Source: Orientallactaga sibirica (taxonomy: Eukaryota > Chordata > Mammalia > Rodentia > Dipodidae). Taken from it: DNA of 64,000 nucleotides. Under the pieces are notes generated by a model. That model ran no database searches. It saw nothing but the letters and a program-made list of their open reading frames with translations, and was not told the origin of the DNA. The position numbers and the translations under genes are program-made. The stretch's first letter is position 1. Each line of letters begins with the position of its first letter. The stretch lies in contig JAEOAD010000004.1 in NCBI GenBank assembly GCA_036365145.1, positions 49,072,001 through 49,136,000 on the forward strand, given 5' to 3'. Below are positions 48,561 to 61,015 of this stretch, piece by piece.

Positions 48561-48934
48561 TGTAGGCCCTTCACTGCAAATGTCTCTTCCCACACTGAAG
48601 GAGCATATGAATAGAGTTGCTATTTCTGTGAAAGAATCACATGTGTTTGCATATAAACACTCCCAGCAAAGTTTAGGAATAACTTGCCCCATCTGAGGCG
48701 TCACAGTTTCTCAGGCCAGTGCACTGATAGTTTCCTTTTGATGATGCAAGCATGTAAGTATCCTGAGCTGGGTTACAAGATGCTACAAAATGACTCCTGT
48801 GTTTTTTAGCTTTTAACTAATTAAATGATTCAACCATGCCAAACTGCTTCCTATAAGGAAAGTATAGAGCATTGTACGTATCTGTTATAAAGGGAATTAA
48901 GAACTATTTTAAAATGTATACAAAAATATATATC

Positions 48935-49045
48935 TATTGTGTGCACTATTTTAGAGGTGTTGGGAATAAATCAAGGAGAAAACCATATAAAATCCCTGTC
49001 CTCGTGAAGCTTATATTCTAATGGGAATACAAGTGAAGCATCTGT
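48935..49045 (+). mobile_element. L2-like fragment
   Basis: 'gttgggaataaatcaaggag', 'aaatccctgtcctcgtgaag' and 'cttatattctaatgggaa' follow the L2 block 'ccctgccctcatggagctta'. Confidence 0.6.
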
Positions 49046-50935
49046 GTGGCTTCTTAAGGTGGAATAGGAGCAGGTGGGAGAAAATAGATTGAGGTGGAGA
49101 TACCGGGAGTGGAGTAGGAGACTGTAACTTCAAGTGATCCAGAACATGGTCATAGGAGAAATAAAGTGAAAAAAATCAAACAACAATTTTTATCCTTCTA
49201 CTTGCTCCTGGGCCTGCTACTTCTTTCCATAAAGATTAACAATTTTCAGTGTTTTCTGGTAGACCTTTTCTGTTCATTTCCATGCAAATATGTAAATGAA
49301 GAAATTGAGCACATCATCTTAAAAACTGAGTGGAATTATCAAAACTGTAAAAATATTTTGTAACTTGTCTTGTTGTCTTGGCAATCTCTCCATAGGAGAG
49401 ATACTGTCAATCTGCCTTTTAAATTGCTGTGTGGTATTCCATGGATGGAGAGACAGGGCTTACTTAACCTCTTTCTTCCTGGCAGTCATTTAAGGTGTTA
49501 ATATAAACATCACTACAGTAGCTCTCTTGTGTCTATCAGGTGAGCCAGTTTTGACTAGAAGACTGGTGTAGAGTTTACATGTGTTTGTGTTCCCCTTGCA
49601 TCTAGTCGATACCCTGTGTATGTTTGTTGGTAACATGACTATCTTGACACTGAAGAAAATGAAACAAGAACATGAATAGACAGTTTGTTTAAGAGGTCAC
49701 AGTGGGGATAAAAGATCACAAGACATTATGTAACTGAGATGAAATTCAGAAGAAGTAACCTTGGTAGTACTGTGTATAGACAGAGCGAGATGCTGCCGTA
49801 AATCAGGGGCATTATAGGAATATTTCATTTATGATGGGCTACGTGGTCTCCTGGGAACCCTTTGGTGGTAACATGTCTACGAATCACAGCATTAGTTGGA
49901 GAATTACTAGGATGTTTGTCAGGGAGGCATTTGGAAAAGTAGCTCTTTCTGCACCATATTTTGAGATTCTAAAGGGAGGATTTCTGGTGTGAACTATAAG
50001 GTTTCAGAGTTACACCATTTATCTTGAAATTCACAGCCAGGCACATTTGAAAACTGGTACTGTTTTTGTAATCCAATCTTTTAGAAAAGTCACCACTAGT
50101 AATTACGATAGTTGTCCTTGATTATTTAACATCATACTCCACTTGGAATTGGTGACTAAGATTTAGTAATAGCAATATTAATACTAGTAATAAAGTGAAT
50201 TTATGAAATATTTAATTTATGGCTAATGCCTGCATGGAACTGTGTTAAACATCATGGGGATCATGCACAGAGACTGGTGCCTGCTTCCTAGAAGAGTTCA
50301 TCTGGGGTAGGGTGGGGATTTCAGTGAAGAGAGGTCTCAGAAAGGGGCTGGATTCTTGCGTAGTATTTCTTAGCTAATATATCTTTTCATCTCAAAACTT
50401 TAAACTTTTATATCACTTTTGATTTTCTTTTGACCAGTGGATTGAATTATTTTTTGTCAGACTGAAATAAGTATTGTTATATGACTCAGTCAATTTGGCA
50501 TTACAACCTTATTTTCTGTGTAAAAAATGAAATTGACTTTATCTTTAAATTCAGTTCCCTTTGGTGTCATTTAACCTAGAAGGACATCATTAGGCCACTC
50601 TTTTCTGCACTGTGCTTTTTTTAAAGCCAGGGGTCATCTAGCAGGTATGGAAATAAATGAAGTACTGCCCTACCTCCACATTAGAGCAAGTGAAGGCTTT
50701 AAAAACGTGATGCCTAGACCCAGCCCACAGATTCTAATTTGGTAGCTTGGGGTGAGGTGTAAGCAACAGGATTGTAATTTGTGTCTAGGTTCCAGAAGTG
50801 CCAGAAGACTAGGAGAACTGCAGAAATCACTGTGAATTTAGATATGAAGAGTGGAATCCAGGGTAGTTGCCTGTCAGGGTCTCTAAGAAATTTGCTTTAA
50901 ATACATGCCTATCAGAATTTTTAAAAAAAACAAAG

Positions 50936-51053
50936 CAAGAAGAGAGGGAGGGAGGAAGGAAAGTAAGTAAGGAAGGTAGCTAGCGAGGGAGGGAGGGAGG
51001 GAGGGAGGGAGGGAGGAAGGAAGGGAGGAAGGAAGGAAGGAAGGAAGGGAGAG
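50936..51053. repeat. Polypurine (GGGA/GGAA)n tract
   Basis: About 115 nt almost entirely purine, with (ggga)n in 50,985-51,015 and (ggaa)n in 51,015-51,048. It mirrors into triplex-prone DNA and carries repeated GGG runs. Confidence 0.95.
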
Positions 51054-52798
51054 CTTTTTTTCTCCCTTTCAGTGTATCATGGCTAGCATTAGTCCTCACA
51101 GACCATAAACTCAATGCCTTCCAGGTGCTACGGTCTTTCATTATGCTTGGCACAGATGACTGACCATCAGAGTAGTTGTAATGCAAGTTAAGCTTGTGAC
51201 CAGAAATCTCCTGAATTAATTATAATTAAGTTTTTATTTTGTAATAGTTCTTGATTTATAGAAATGTTGCCAATGGATAATTCATAGGGTTCCCTTATAC
51301 TCCACACTCAGTTTCTTTTACTGTTAATTCCTCACATAATCTCAGGATATTTGTCTCAACTCAGAAACCAATCCTACTACATTATTATCATCTAAGCCCC
51401 AGAATATCTTCAGACTTCAATAGTTCACTAATGTTCTTCTTCTGCTCCAGCCAGATGTAATCCAGCATAACACATTGCACTTAGCTACAGTGCTATTAAA
51501 AATAGAAGAAAAAGCAGGTGAAGCAGTTCAGTGTGAAAAGTTAGGCAGTGGCATTGCCTTTTCCCACCCATTCTGAGATGTTTACTCTGTCCTAAATCTC
51601 CATTAGGGTCCATCATTAATTTGGTGCCTTCCTTCCTCATTCGAGTTAAAGCAATCATTCTCCCAAACGCCCTTCCTGTAGTTTAAAAGGAAAACAATCG
51701 GGTATATTTTCTGTTATATTGTTGAAGCTGCATGTTGTGTCAACTTCCTTTTAAGATTTCAACTTAAAGGAGCATGTGGCCATGACCTAATCCTGCAGAG
51801 TGGGTTCATAATGGTGACAGATGGGAATTGCATTTTATTGTTAATGAGCATATTTTGTGTAGAAGACCTTCTTGTCAATATCTTTGCATGTTTTGAGGAG
51901 TCCTCTCTGTACTGCATCAGCAGTAGCAGCAGTTACTGGCCTTATTGCATGCACGTGGGGTTTCAGGGCATACATCCCATTGTGCAGTGCTGCTGGTGGG
52001 CTCTCTAGCCTCAATGCTGCCCAGGAATGGGTGAGCCAGGCAGGATGGGCCTCCCCCGAGGAAGAGTTTGCTCTTCTAAGTGCACACCACCAAAGCTTTC
52101 TGGATGGCCGAGGTTCTTTAACTGGAGGAGCTGCTGTGCTTTGAGTGCTGGTGTGGCCCTTTGCTTGTATTTAAAGAACGCAAAATCAGATTGTGGACTC
52201 ACTTGTCCAGTTCTTCCCAAGAGGCCATTTGGTGTAGGACCCGATTGTCTGGTTAATAACCAGAGATTCATTTTTTTTCTAACATAGTCATTTTCACTAA
52301 CACTTTTTCATAAAGCTTTTCAAATATACAGCAACATTTACTTTTTGGTGACATAACCTGTTACCAAGGCCCTACTATTATTATTCTTGTTTGTCACATG
52401 TGTTCTTCTGTTCACCCATCTACCCACCTTAACTTTTTGATGCATTTCAGAGTAAAAGGCAGAGAGCAATGCACACCTCCCTGTTACTTTAGTACTACAG
52501 TTAGTTATTTTTGAGGAAACATAGAGAATTGCTTTTGTATTCCTAGATAAAAAAAAAAAAAACTCTTGCTACAAAGAAGTTTTGATGATTTCTGATTATG
52601 TTAGAATTGATAGTAAGTTAGAAATGGGAGCTGCTTTCCATTGATTCCCATTGCTGTTTCTGATTGAGTTCTTTTGTTTTTCAGGTTGTATCCAGAGCAG
52701 AGTTCACAAAAGTAGGGCTTGAAGCAAAAATAATTTGGGTCCCACTGTAGAGCCAGAATACATAACCAACTCTTAGGCATTTCATGTGGAGAAAGGGG

Positions 52799-52800
52799 TT

Positions 52801-52868
<68 letters not shown>
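52799..52868. repeat. (TTTC)n microsatellite, about 17 units
   Basis: Uninterrupted tetranucleotide array forming the expanded tail of the adjoining antisense B1. Confidence 0.98.
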
Positions 52869-53014
52869 TTTTTAAGGTAGGGTCTCTTTCTAGCCCAGGC
52901 TGACCTAGAATTCACTGTGTAATCTCAGGGTGGCATCCAACTCACAGCAGTCCTCCTACCTCTGCCTCCCCTCCAGAGTGCTGGGATTAAAGGCGTGCAC
53001 CACCAGGCCAGGCT
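52869..53014 (-). mobile_element. B1 SINE, antisense
   Basis: 'taaggtagggtctctttctag', 'aattcactgtgtaatctcag' and 'gctgggattaaaggcgtgc'. Its A-tail has become the (TTTC)n array seen on the plus strand. Confidence 0.94.
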
Positions 53015-53453
53015 CCTTCTGTTTTTGTTTGTTTATAAATACAGTGCAGGTTCTACTATCTTTTGTATCCTTTCATTAAGGGTTCCTTAACTTCAGGTGA
53101 AATGATACAAGAAAAAGTTACCAAGTTTAAAACACTAATAGTTCCTACCTCATGTCTTTGTTTTCTAAAAGCCTGTAGGTCAACCTTGGAACTTGTTAAT
53201 AATACAGATTTTTCTCTCCCATCTCCGTAAAATTCTGAATTCTAGACCAAGTGGGACTCCCAGGAGTCCATGGCACATGCCTAGTTCATTCCAGTATGGG
53301 CAGTCAGGAGCATTTGGGATATGCTTTGGAAAATAGGCTACTGTAAGGTCTTTTGAACATGATTTTCTCTGATACTTGAGAGGTAATGTACTCAATAGCT
53401 GTCATATCTCCTTTTGGCTTTCTTGAGTGTCATAACCATGGTTCTCTTAACAG

Positions 53454-53516
53454 ATCTCAGTGAATGCTGGCAACATACCCGAGCAAATACAGTCCCTCTC
53501 TGTGCATGACACTCAG
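53454..53516 (+). CDS. STK39: STK39 exon: variable linker
   Basis: 63 nt, 21 codons, phase 0-0, with acceptor 'gttctcttaacag' and donor 'gtatgt'. Encodes ISVNAGNIPEQIQSLSVHDT then Q. The core IPEQIQSLSVHD is the STK39 linker that leads to the C-terminal docking domain. The first six residues differ from human STK39 as I remember it, as expected for a weakly constrained linker. No enzymatic motif is present. In the protein it follows the microexon directly. Symmetric phase again allows frame-preserving skipping. Confidence 0.95.
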
Positions 53517-54178
53517 GTATGTTTTCCTCTGCTGGTCATTTCTATTGGAGATGCTTTGTAGACAGACCTTTAGAAAAACCGGTGTTGTAGACAGGTAAGC
53601 AATTTCAGGGTAGTGCTTCCAAACCATGGCTTATAAACTCTCTTTAAACAGATATGGAGAAAAAAAGAGAGTACTGCTGTTATTGATTGTCCTGTGTAAG
53701 ATGTCCACCTTTTAAATGATAGGGTCAAGAACAGAGATAGATTACCAGGGCACTTTGGAAATTGCTGGTACTGCGGAAAATAAGCAAAGGAAAGTAAATG
53801 TCTTTTGTATTCCAACCACAAAACATTTCGGTTAATTGATACTTTTCTTTACTCCTGGTTGAACCTCTTTTGATAATTCTTTAATCACTGAATTTTATGG
53901 GCCAATTCAGGTCTACAATTTGCCTTGTAAAAATAATAGTCTAGTGACTGAAATGCATTTATAATGCATAATCATAAAAGGTATGCAACCCAGACCTATG
54001 CTTGAAGCTGTATTGGGCAGGGATCAAGTGTGCTGAGCAATGAAGAAGGATGGACTATGGGCATAGCACCACAGTACAGCTCACCTGCTAGCATTGGTAT
54101 ATAATTAATTGTCACAGCCTTTGCTCTCAAAGTAATTATATTACAGCATCACCAGCCTTAAAACTGCAAAGCTTTTTT

Positions 54179-54226
54179 TAAAACAAACAAACAAACAAAC
54201 AAACAAACAAACAAACAAACAAACAA
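54179..54226. repeat. (CAAA)n microsatellite
   Basis: About 11 units of aaac, preceded by a short T-run. Confidence 0.97.
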
Positions 54227-54569
54227 CTAACTCTATAACTGAATTAAATTCATTTTTATTTTACCTGGTCTGTGTTTTATGAAAGGGGTATAAATTGGGG
54301 AGGTGGTGAGAGGAAGAGGTTTCATGATGATAACTAGACCTTGTTTTTTTGTTTTATATCTGAGAAAAGATATGCTGAGGCTAAATGGTGTTTTGTAAGG
54401 TCACACCACCCATCAGAGGCAGAACAAAGACCTAGTTTAAGCCTTTATACTTTATCAATCAACTCAATAAAAGATCCTGGATAAACTGTCAGCATTAGCT
54501 GAGTGATAAAAGGCAAGTTAGGAATAGGTATGATTCCGAAAGTAGACAGATGGTAAAGGAAGTGGAAAA

Positions 54570-54740
54570 GGAGACTAGTAGTACTTAACATATAGTCTGT
54601 GGCTCCCTTGCATATCTGTTATTTTCCCAATGGCCTTTTGAGGCAGGTGTTTCTCCTGTATCGTAAATGGGAAATTGGTTCAGAGAATGACTTGCCCATG
54701 GTCACACAGTGACTCAGCAGCAGAGCCATGTCTTACTGGA
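54570..54740 (-). mobile_element. MIR SINE, antisense
   Basis: 'tttgaggcaggtgtttctcc', 'gagaatgacttgcccatgg' and 'tcacacagtgactcagcag' followed by 'cagagcc' are the reversed MIR core, well preserved. Confidence 0.88.
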
Positions 54741-54914
54741 AATCTTTTATTCCTCCTACAAGGAAGTCTGCTTGTGCTCAAGGATTCACAAGACTAGGAT
54801 GTGTTGTAGAGATATGATTGATAATCTATATCTAGGAAATAGATGAGAAACAGAAATTCAAAGCAAATAAATGCCTGACTAATCCACTGGGTTCCATGTT
54901 CCTGTGAATCATAA

Positions 54915-55113
54915 GGTTCCCTGCCTCCTCCTCATTATGTTCTGGGAATAGAACTCAAGGTCTTGTGCCAGTGAGGCAAGTACTCTACCACTGAGCCATA
55001 TCCCTAGCCCTTTACTGTTCTGCTGTGTATTCTGGTCTGATCCCAAACTTGCAATCCTTCTGCCTCCACTGCCCAAATGTTGGGATTACAGTTATGTCTC
55101 ACCACACCCAGCA
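54915..55113 (-). mobile_element. B1-dID dimeric SINE, antisense
   Basis: Read on the minus strand: a B1-like half ('gctgggtgtggtgagacata', 'actgtaatcccaacatttgg'), then an ID half ('gggctagggatatggctc', 'agtggtagagtacttgcctc'). B1 left plus ID right is the B1-dID arrangement known from several rodent families. Confidence 0.8.
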
Positions 55114-55471
55114 AACTGCCCACCTTTTATGCATCTTCAAGACTCAATGGATGGCAGTCATTGCTTGGGCTATAAGATGCCACTTTAGATAGCTGCTCCT
55201 CGTTGATCTGAATGCAGCTATGCCAGTCATGAGCAGGAACCATCCTATACTGAGGCTCTGTGCATGAAGCATTCATACCCACAGTGGTGAAGGGAATTCA
55301 CCATTATTCTGATCCTCACATAGAGGTGTTGAAATTCAAACTAGTCCTGCAGGTATAAGCACTAGTTTTGAAATTTTCAGCCAAGATGTAAATAAATCAA
55401 GGAATAATATGGCTTTATTCAACCCTTTCTGAATAACGTTTACTACACTGTCTGCTGTTTTGTTTTTAAAG

Positions 55472-55539
55472 GGCCAACCCAATGCTAGTGAAGACTACAG
55501 AGAAGCTTCCTGTGCTGTAAACCTCGTTTTAAGATTAAG
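55472..55539 (+). CDS. STK39: STK39 exon: linker end and start of CCT/PF2 domain
   Basis: 68 nt, phase 0 to 2. Acceptor 'tgtttttaaag', donor 'gtaaat'; the last two bases AG begin an Arg codon completed in the next exon. Encodes [19 protein letters not shown] then LRL(R). [10 protein letters not shown] opens the conserved C-terminal domain, which binds RFxV/I motifs in WNKs and the cotransporters and tethers SPAK to both. The rest of that domain is not in the window; I found no match to it up to 64,000. The human protein, from memory, has SSCAV where this has SCAV, so one Ser appears to be missing. Because this exon changes phase, skipping it would break the frame. Confidence 0.95.
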
Positions 55540-58019
55540 GTAAATAGCATTATTGTTCATTTTTGCACCATTTTTTTGGTCTTGTATGTTATTCTGGCCT
55601 CTTTCATAAGCTTTACATAATATTAGGGTAACATGAAATTACTAACTTATTTGATTTCTCCAAATAACCAGTGTATGCCATATTCCCAGAACTAATTGCG
55701 CTCTTTTCATTGCTTGTAAAAGATGAAAAAGAAAAACACTATTTCAGAATGTCTGTAGGATCTATAGACCCCTCATCATGAGTTTTTTTTTTTTCCTTCT
55801 TTTTCTGTCTTGGGTTTTTTTCTTTCTTTTTTATTTTTAACAATGTAAGATCACAGTAAGAGATTTTTAATGAGTTTCACACTCCAGCAGTCAGTCTCTG
55901 ACAGAAATAAACCATGCTTGTACTACAAGTTGCCTGTTCAGAACATTTTTCAGTGGCAGGTTTGATCAGCCACCATGGAGAAATGACAGATATATTTTGA
56001 AAGAACCTTCATTCTTCTAGGAAATGGATACAAATATGGTGCCTGACAGTTGAGAGCCTAGTGAATGAAAGCTGCTTCTATTTTAAGAATTTTTCCGCTT
56101 AAAGGTCCATCTTTGCAGATGTTCTTTGGTAAGAATTCAGTATCTTAAAAGGGGGAAAAATTGGTTAAGCCTCATTGCAGACAGCTTACTTCATCAGCTC
56201 AATCAGAAAATTACCCAGTTTCTCAGTGTTTAAAAGGAAGTTGTATATCCTCCTTTTACAGCTATACCCACAAAGCATGTGTGACTGGCTAATGCACAAG
56301 TTTAGCACTGTGGCTACAAAAAAGTGAGTGTATGGTCAAGGTCAAAATTAGCTTCCAACCCAACAGATTATCTCAGTCTACTGGGGCCGATTATCATGGC
56401 CCTGATCTGCCCCTTCCTTCTGATGTTCTTATATATAGTATGAAGTGTGTATTTGCACACCTCCCAGGGGACACTCACAGGGGCCCTTGGCAAGATTTCA
56501 TTTTGAGTTGATTTTCTGGCCAAGAAATAAAACTATGACAAGATGATAGCTCTAATTATTATGTACAATTAGTGGATTTAGCAGTTGCCAAAGATGAAGT
56601 CCTTTGCTTATTTGTTTTTGCTCGTGGAACCAGATACTGCACTTATTCTTTCACTTGGTAAATTATTTATTGAGCCGACCAGTGTTTATGAGGAACCTGC
56701 TCTTGCCGGGAGCTCTGGGCCAGGCCTAGCATTCCTTATTGATGTGCAGGGACCAGTGGGACTCAGAAGATGCAGGCTAGGCCCATAATGCAGTGTTGAA
56801 AGTAACATCTGGCATGCGCTGATTTAATCTCTTCCTTCACATATTCGGGAATCTGTTTAGTGCTCTTGCTAGATGTTTGCTACCTTCTGAACACACTCTG
56901 GATCACTTTTTCTCCATGATCACCTTTTTTAGTACTGGGAGCTTTCTTGATGCTTCTGCCTTCTGAAGATTCAACCTATTGTCCTATCTTTAGCTCCTAT
57001 GGGCTTAAATTCTGCCCTTGAGAGTACATTTCAGGTTTTCTGGATAAAAATTCTCATGGAGAATATGTCAAATACCCACTCTTGAGCTTTGCTCATAGTT
57101 ATTTTGCTGTAGGTTCAAAAATAATATGAAACAAATGCATTCCCTCATTTTCCTGAGCCATTTTAATAGTTCCAAAGCTTGTCCTCTTTATCTGGGCTAA
57201 ATATTGTAAGGATGCTTAGCCTAACCTCTTGTGATATACTTTCCATATTGTCTTCTCAATCTTTGTTGCTCCTTCATGTTAACATTTAGTGTACATCTGG
57301 TTTGTTTATTTAAATTGTCATATTCATAAATTTATGGTTTAGATTATGAGGCCTACAGAATGTTCTATATAAAAGGGTTCTATGTTTGAGTAAGTTTCAG
57401 AAACAATTCACCTATACATGTGGACAATACACACATATTTTAGAAATCACAAAGAACATTTAGCATAGTAAATGCTCTAAGAATTTCTGGAGGTATTGGT
57501 TTAGTCTGAATCTCATTGACCTCAGAGCTCAATTATTTTCAAGTTTTAACCTTTCCCCTTTTGAATGTAACTTCCATATTTAAATACAGGATTCCAGATG
57601 TAGTCTGACCATGCTGGAATACAGCAGGGAGGTCATGATTTTTTTTTTATTTATTTATTATTTTTTTTGCAATTCACATGTTAGTTGTTGTTTTCATTGC
57701 CTTCAAAAATGTCCATACATGTTGATGACCATTTTAACATGTCTCAGCAGCAACATAAAAGAGTTTTATCCAAATTTAATTCTGAACTGCCACTCATGTT
57801 TTAAAACTCTAGGGGTGACTTATTTATTACTGTAATAATTGATCTTTTGGTTTTGATGCATTTGTTGTTTACTGCACATTTCAATCATGAGCATCCATAT
57901 GTCATATTAGTTACAATGTTTGGATAGATGTCACTTGCCAAGTGCAAGAACCTGTCTTTTAATTTTTATCTAAAACATTTATTAATATTTTTCAATAGGT
58001 TAAGGGAGTAAAGTTGGCA

Positions 58020-58740
58020 TTTTTTACAAATTATTCATTTTAAAAGTTTTTTTTTTTTTTTGAGGCAAGCCCAACAGACTAGCCTTTTTTTTTTTTTTAA
58101 TACAAGAATGAGAGTGAAAGAGGGAGAGAATTGTTGCTCCAGGCTTCAGCCACTACACTTGAACTCCAGACACGTACGCCCCCTTGTGTACATATGTGTC
58201 CTTGCATGCCTGAGTCACTGTGTGTCTGGCTTAAGTGGAATGTGGAGAGTCAAACTTGAGTTCTTACGCTTCACAGGCAAGCATCTGAACTGGGAAGCCA
58301 TCTCTCCATCCCTAAAAATGCTTTGTTTTAATGACATATTTATGGGATACAATATGATACATGTGTGTATAATCAAATTAGAGCAATTAGCAGTTACCAT
58401 CTCCAAAATTCATTACCACTTTGTGTTAAGAACATTTGAAATCCTTTGGTAATTTTGAAATACATAGTAAATTGCTGTAAATCATACTTATTATGGGACA
58501 AACACTAGAACTTACTCCTCTTCTAAGTGTATCTCAGTTCATGTGGTCCAGTTTCTGTCCTCCACTCTTCCTAGCCTTTGGTAACCACCATATTATCTTT
58601 TGTGAGATCTACTTAAAGTAGTTAGCTTCCACATATGTGTGAAATCATGTGTTCTTTGTATTTCTGTCTTTGGTTTGTTTCACTTAACATAGTGGTCTCC
58701 AGTTGCATCTTTTGGGGTTCTGTGATAAGCAATGGAAACC
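58020..58740 (-). mobile_element. Old L1 3' region, antisense
   Basis: 'tttatgggatacaatatgat', 'cctttggtaaccaccatatt', 'cacatatgtgtgaaatcatg' and 'ttcacttaacatagtggtc' followed by 'tccagttgcatc' match the reversed L1 3' end. Split by the DIP SINE below. Confidence 0.85.
58083..58313 (-). mobile_element. DIP-like SINE (long subtype), antisense
   Basis: T-run, 'gagagtgaaagagggagag', 'cttcagccactacacttgaac', 'gtgtccttgcatgcctgag' and 'gccatctctccatccc'. Confidence 0.9.
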
Positions 58741-60574
58741 AGAAAAGTCAAACTTCTTGTCCCAAAGGGGCTTACATCCTAGAACCAGGGAGAGTAAAAA
58801 TTTAAGTATCCACATTCCATATATGACATATCACATTTTCTGAAGGAAAAAATACATCAAAAAGGTAGAAAGTAAGAAGGATATTATTCTATATTACTGA
58901 AGGTACATTAGGAAGTTGAAACAATGCCACCCTATTATTTCATAGTGTCACGTAACTCAGAAGGGTGGGGCCAGCTTGACTGGGAGCCTTGTTCACTGTT
59001 TTACAAGGCTGACTTCAAAGTCTCTCTACAGGGGCTCAAGGCCCTCTTCTACTAATTTGGGCTATTGATCAAAATTTGTTGTTTGCAGCTATAGACTGAG
59101 GCTCAGCTTCTATGGGCCACCCTTTTACAGAGAGTTCCACAGCATGACTGCTTTGTCAAGCACAGCAAGAAACCACCACTCTAACCCTCCATCCTTAATC
59201 CTTCTGTTAAACCCATTTTATTTGACTAAGCCAAACTCACTTAGGATAATCTCCTTTTGGTTAACTCAGAACCAAGTGATTAAGAACCTTAGTTACATCT
59301 GCAAAAATCTCTTGCCCTTTGCCTTATACCATAACCTAATCACAGGACTGACATTTCATCCTGTTCATAGATCCTGCTCAGACTCAAAGGGAGAGATAAT
59401 TGTGGAGGAGGCTTTGTGCACTAGGGAATGGAAAGTTTAGGACCATCTGGGGTTCTGCCTGCGTAGAAGAAGACTTCTGTAAATAATCTGATATTAGAAC
59501 ACACAGACCCTGATGGAAGACTGGAATCTAGCCATGAAGCTGAATGAACAGTACTTGCCAGGTTTTGTCCAGGAATCATGTTACAAGCAGTTATAAAACA
59601 ACTAGGAAACCTATATGGGCAGAGCAGTAGGTAGTAGATGAAGTCAGAGAATTCACATGGGACCCCAGTCAGGTAGGCTGTTTAGCTTCTGGTGACAACT
59701 GTGGCTTTAACCATTATGGGGTTGGAGACCACAGGGGGCTTGTGAGCCAAAGAGTAACGTGATGTAATTAAATATTCAAATGATCACTGCATTCACCTTA
59801 TAGAGAATAGATCACAAAGAGACCATACAGCATGGCAGCCACAGCAGGTTGGCAAGTGACTGCAGTGACTCAGTGAGAGATGATCAGCCTTGGAACCAGG
59901 GTAGGACTAATTAATGGAAATGGGAAAACAATTTTTGGGGGTTGGGAGAAAAACCCCAAAGATTGCTCTATGATTTGTCTGCAAATATGGATGAGTGGAG
60001 TCAGTTTCATGAGATGAGTACTAGAGTTGAAATTTCAGAGTTGAGGTAGAATCAAGAATTTCATTTTTGGAATGTTAGGCTTGAGAGTCTATTGTATATT
60101 GGTGTTGCTATGTCAAGTAGCATTTGAATGCATGTTTTCAAGGATGCCTGGGCTCAAGGTATGAATTTGGGAACTCTTGGTGCATATGGCATTTAAATCT
60201 GTGAAGTATGATGAGGGTGTGAACCAAAGCAGAATAGTGGGCTGGAACTTTCTTGGATAGACATGCCAATGAGGGAGAGAAGAGAGTGGTGATCTTATAA
60301 ACCAAATGAAAAAAAAAAAAAAAAAAGAAGTTTCCAAAACAGAACTGAAAACTGAATCAAGTGCAAGTAGAAGATGAAGTTTAAAACTAATGAAAACTTT
60401 GCCATTGCATCTGGCCAAGAGGAATATTTTCTTGACCCTGCTAAGAATTGTTTCAGCAGAGCAACGAGGACAAAGCCTGGGAAAGCTCAGTTTAAGACAC
60501 AATGGTAAGAAAGAAGACAAGAAAACAAGAATAGTTACTTCTATTAGTTTAAAAAGCCATTGGTAGAAATTCTT

Positions 60575-60994
60575 GTGCTTGGCAGGTAGATTGACAGCTC
60601 AGTGATAATAGGGAGTAGTGGAATTTGTTTATTGATTATTGTTGGGGTTCCTCCTAGGGCCAGCCCAGGAGGGACCACAGGTCTCAGCTGGTTGGGGAAT
60701 GAGAGGTGCAGAGTCACAACACAGACTCTGGGAGTTGGGTGGATGCATGTAGAGGGCAAGCTGTAGAGGGGTTTTAAGGGATTGGCTGGCCAATTGTTGT
60801 ATGGGGTAGTTCCCTTCTTGTGACCAATGACAGCCTGTCTCCAGGCAGATCATCTTGCAGCAGGTTGCTCACGAGCATGGGACTGTAACTGTTGTCACAC
60901 CAGGCCTGTGTGGGATGCCACATCCACAGAAGCCATTTCCTGGTTTCTTCTAGCAGGCAGCCTGGCTAGGGCCCGACCTGCATTGTGCCATACA
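60575..60994 (-). mobile_element. 3' LTR of the endogenous retrovirus
   Basis: Starts on the minus strand with 'tgtatggcacaatgc' at 60,994, directly after the polypurine tract. It contains an AATAAA at 60,633-60,628 and an A-rich promoter-like 'cccttaaaacccc' near 60,772. The end is uncertain: either 'ccccaaca' near 60,640 or an 'agcaca' near 60,575. With no second LTR in the window, length and target duplication cannot be confirmed. Confidence 0.7.
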
Positions 60995-60997
60995 TAT

Positions 60998-61015
60998 CCT
61001 CCTTTTTGTTTTTAT
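60998..61015 (-). other. Retroviral polypurine tract
   Basis: Minus-strand 'aaaaacaaaaaggagga' immediately before the LTR. This is the expected plus-strand DNA primer site of a retrovirus and fixes the LTR start. Confidence 0.8.

Larger units (their letters stand above)
45959..53453 (+). other. STK39: STK39 intron, 7,495 bp
   Basis: Between the microexon donor 'gtgagt' and the acceptor 'gttctcttaacag'. Holds a MIR, a young B1, an antisense L1 3' end, an L2 piece, a (GGAA)n tract and a (TTTC)n-B1 unit. I see nothing recognisable in 46,291-47,257, 49,046-50,935 and 51,054-52,798. Confidence 0.9.
53517..55471 (+). other. STK39: STK39 intron, 1,955 bp
   Basis: Donor 'gtatgt', acceptor 'tgtttttaaag'. 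Holds a (CAAA)n array, a MIR and a B1-dID element. Nothing recognised in 53,517-54,178 or 55,114-55,460. Confidence 0.93.
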
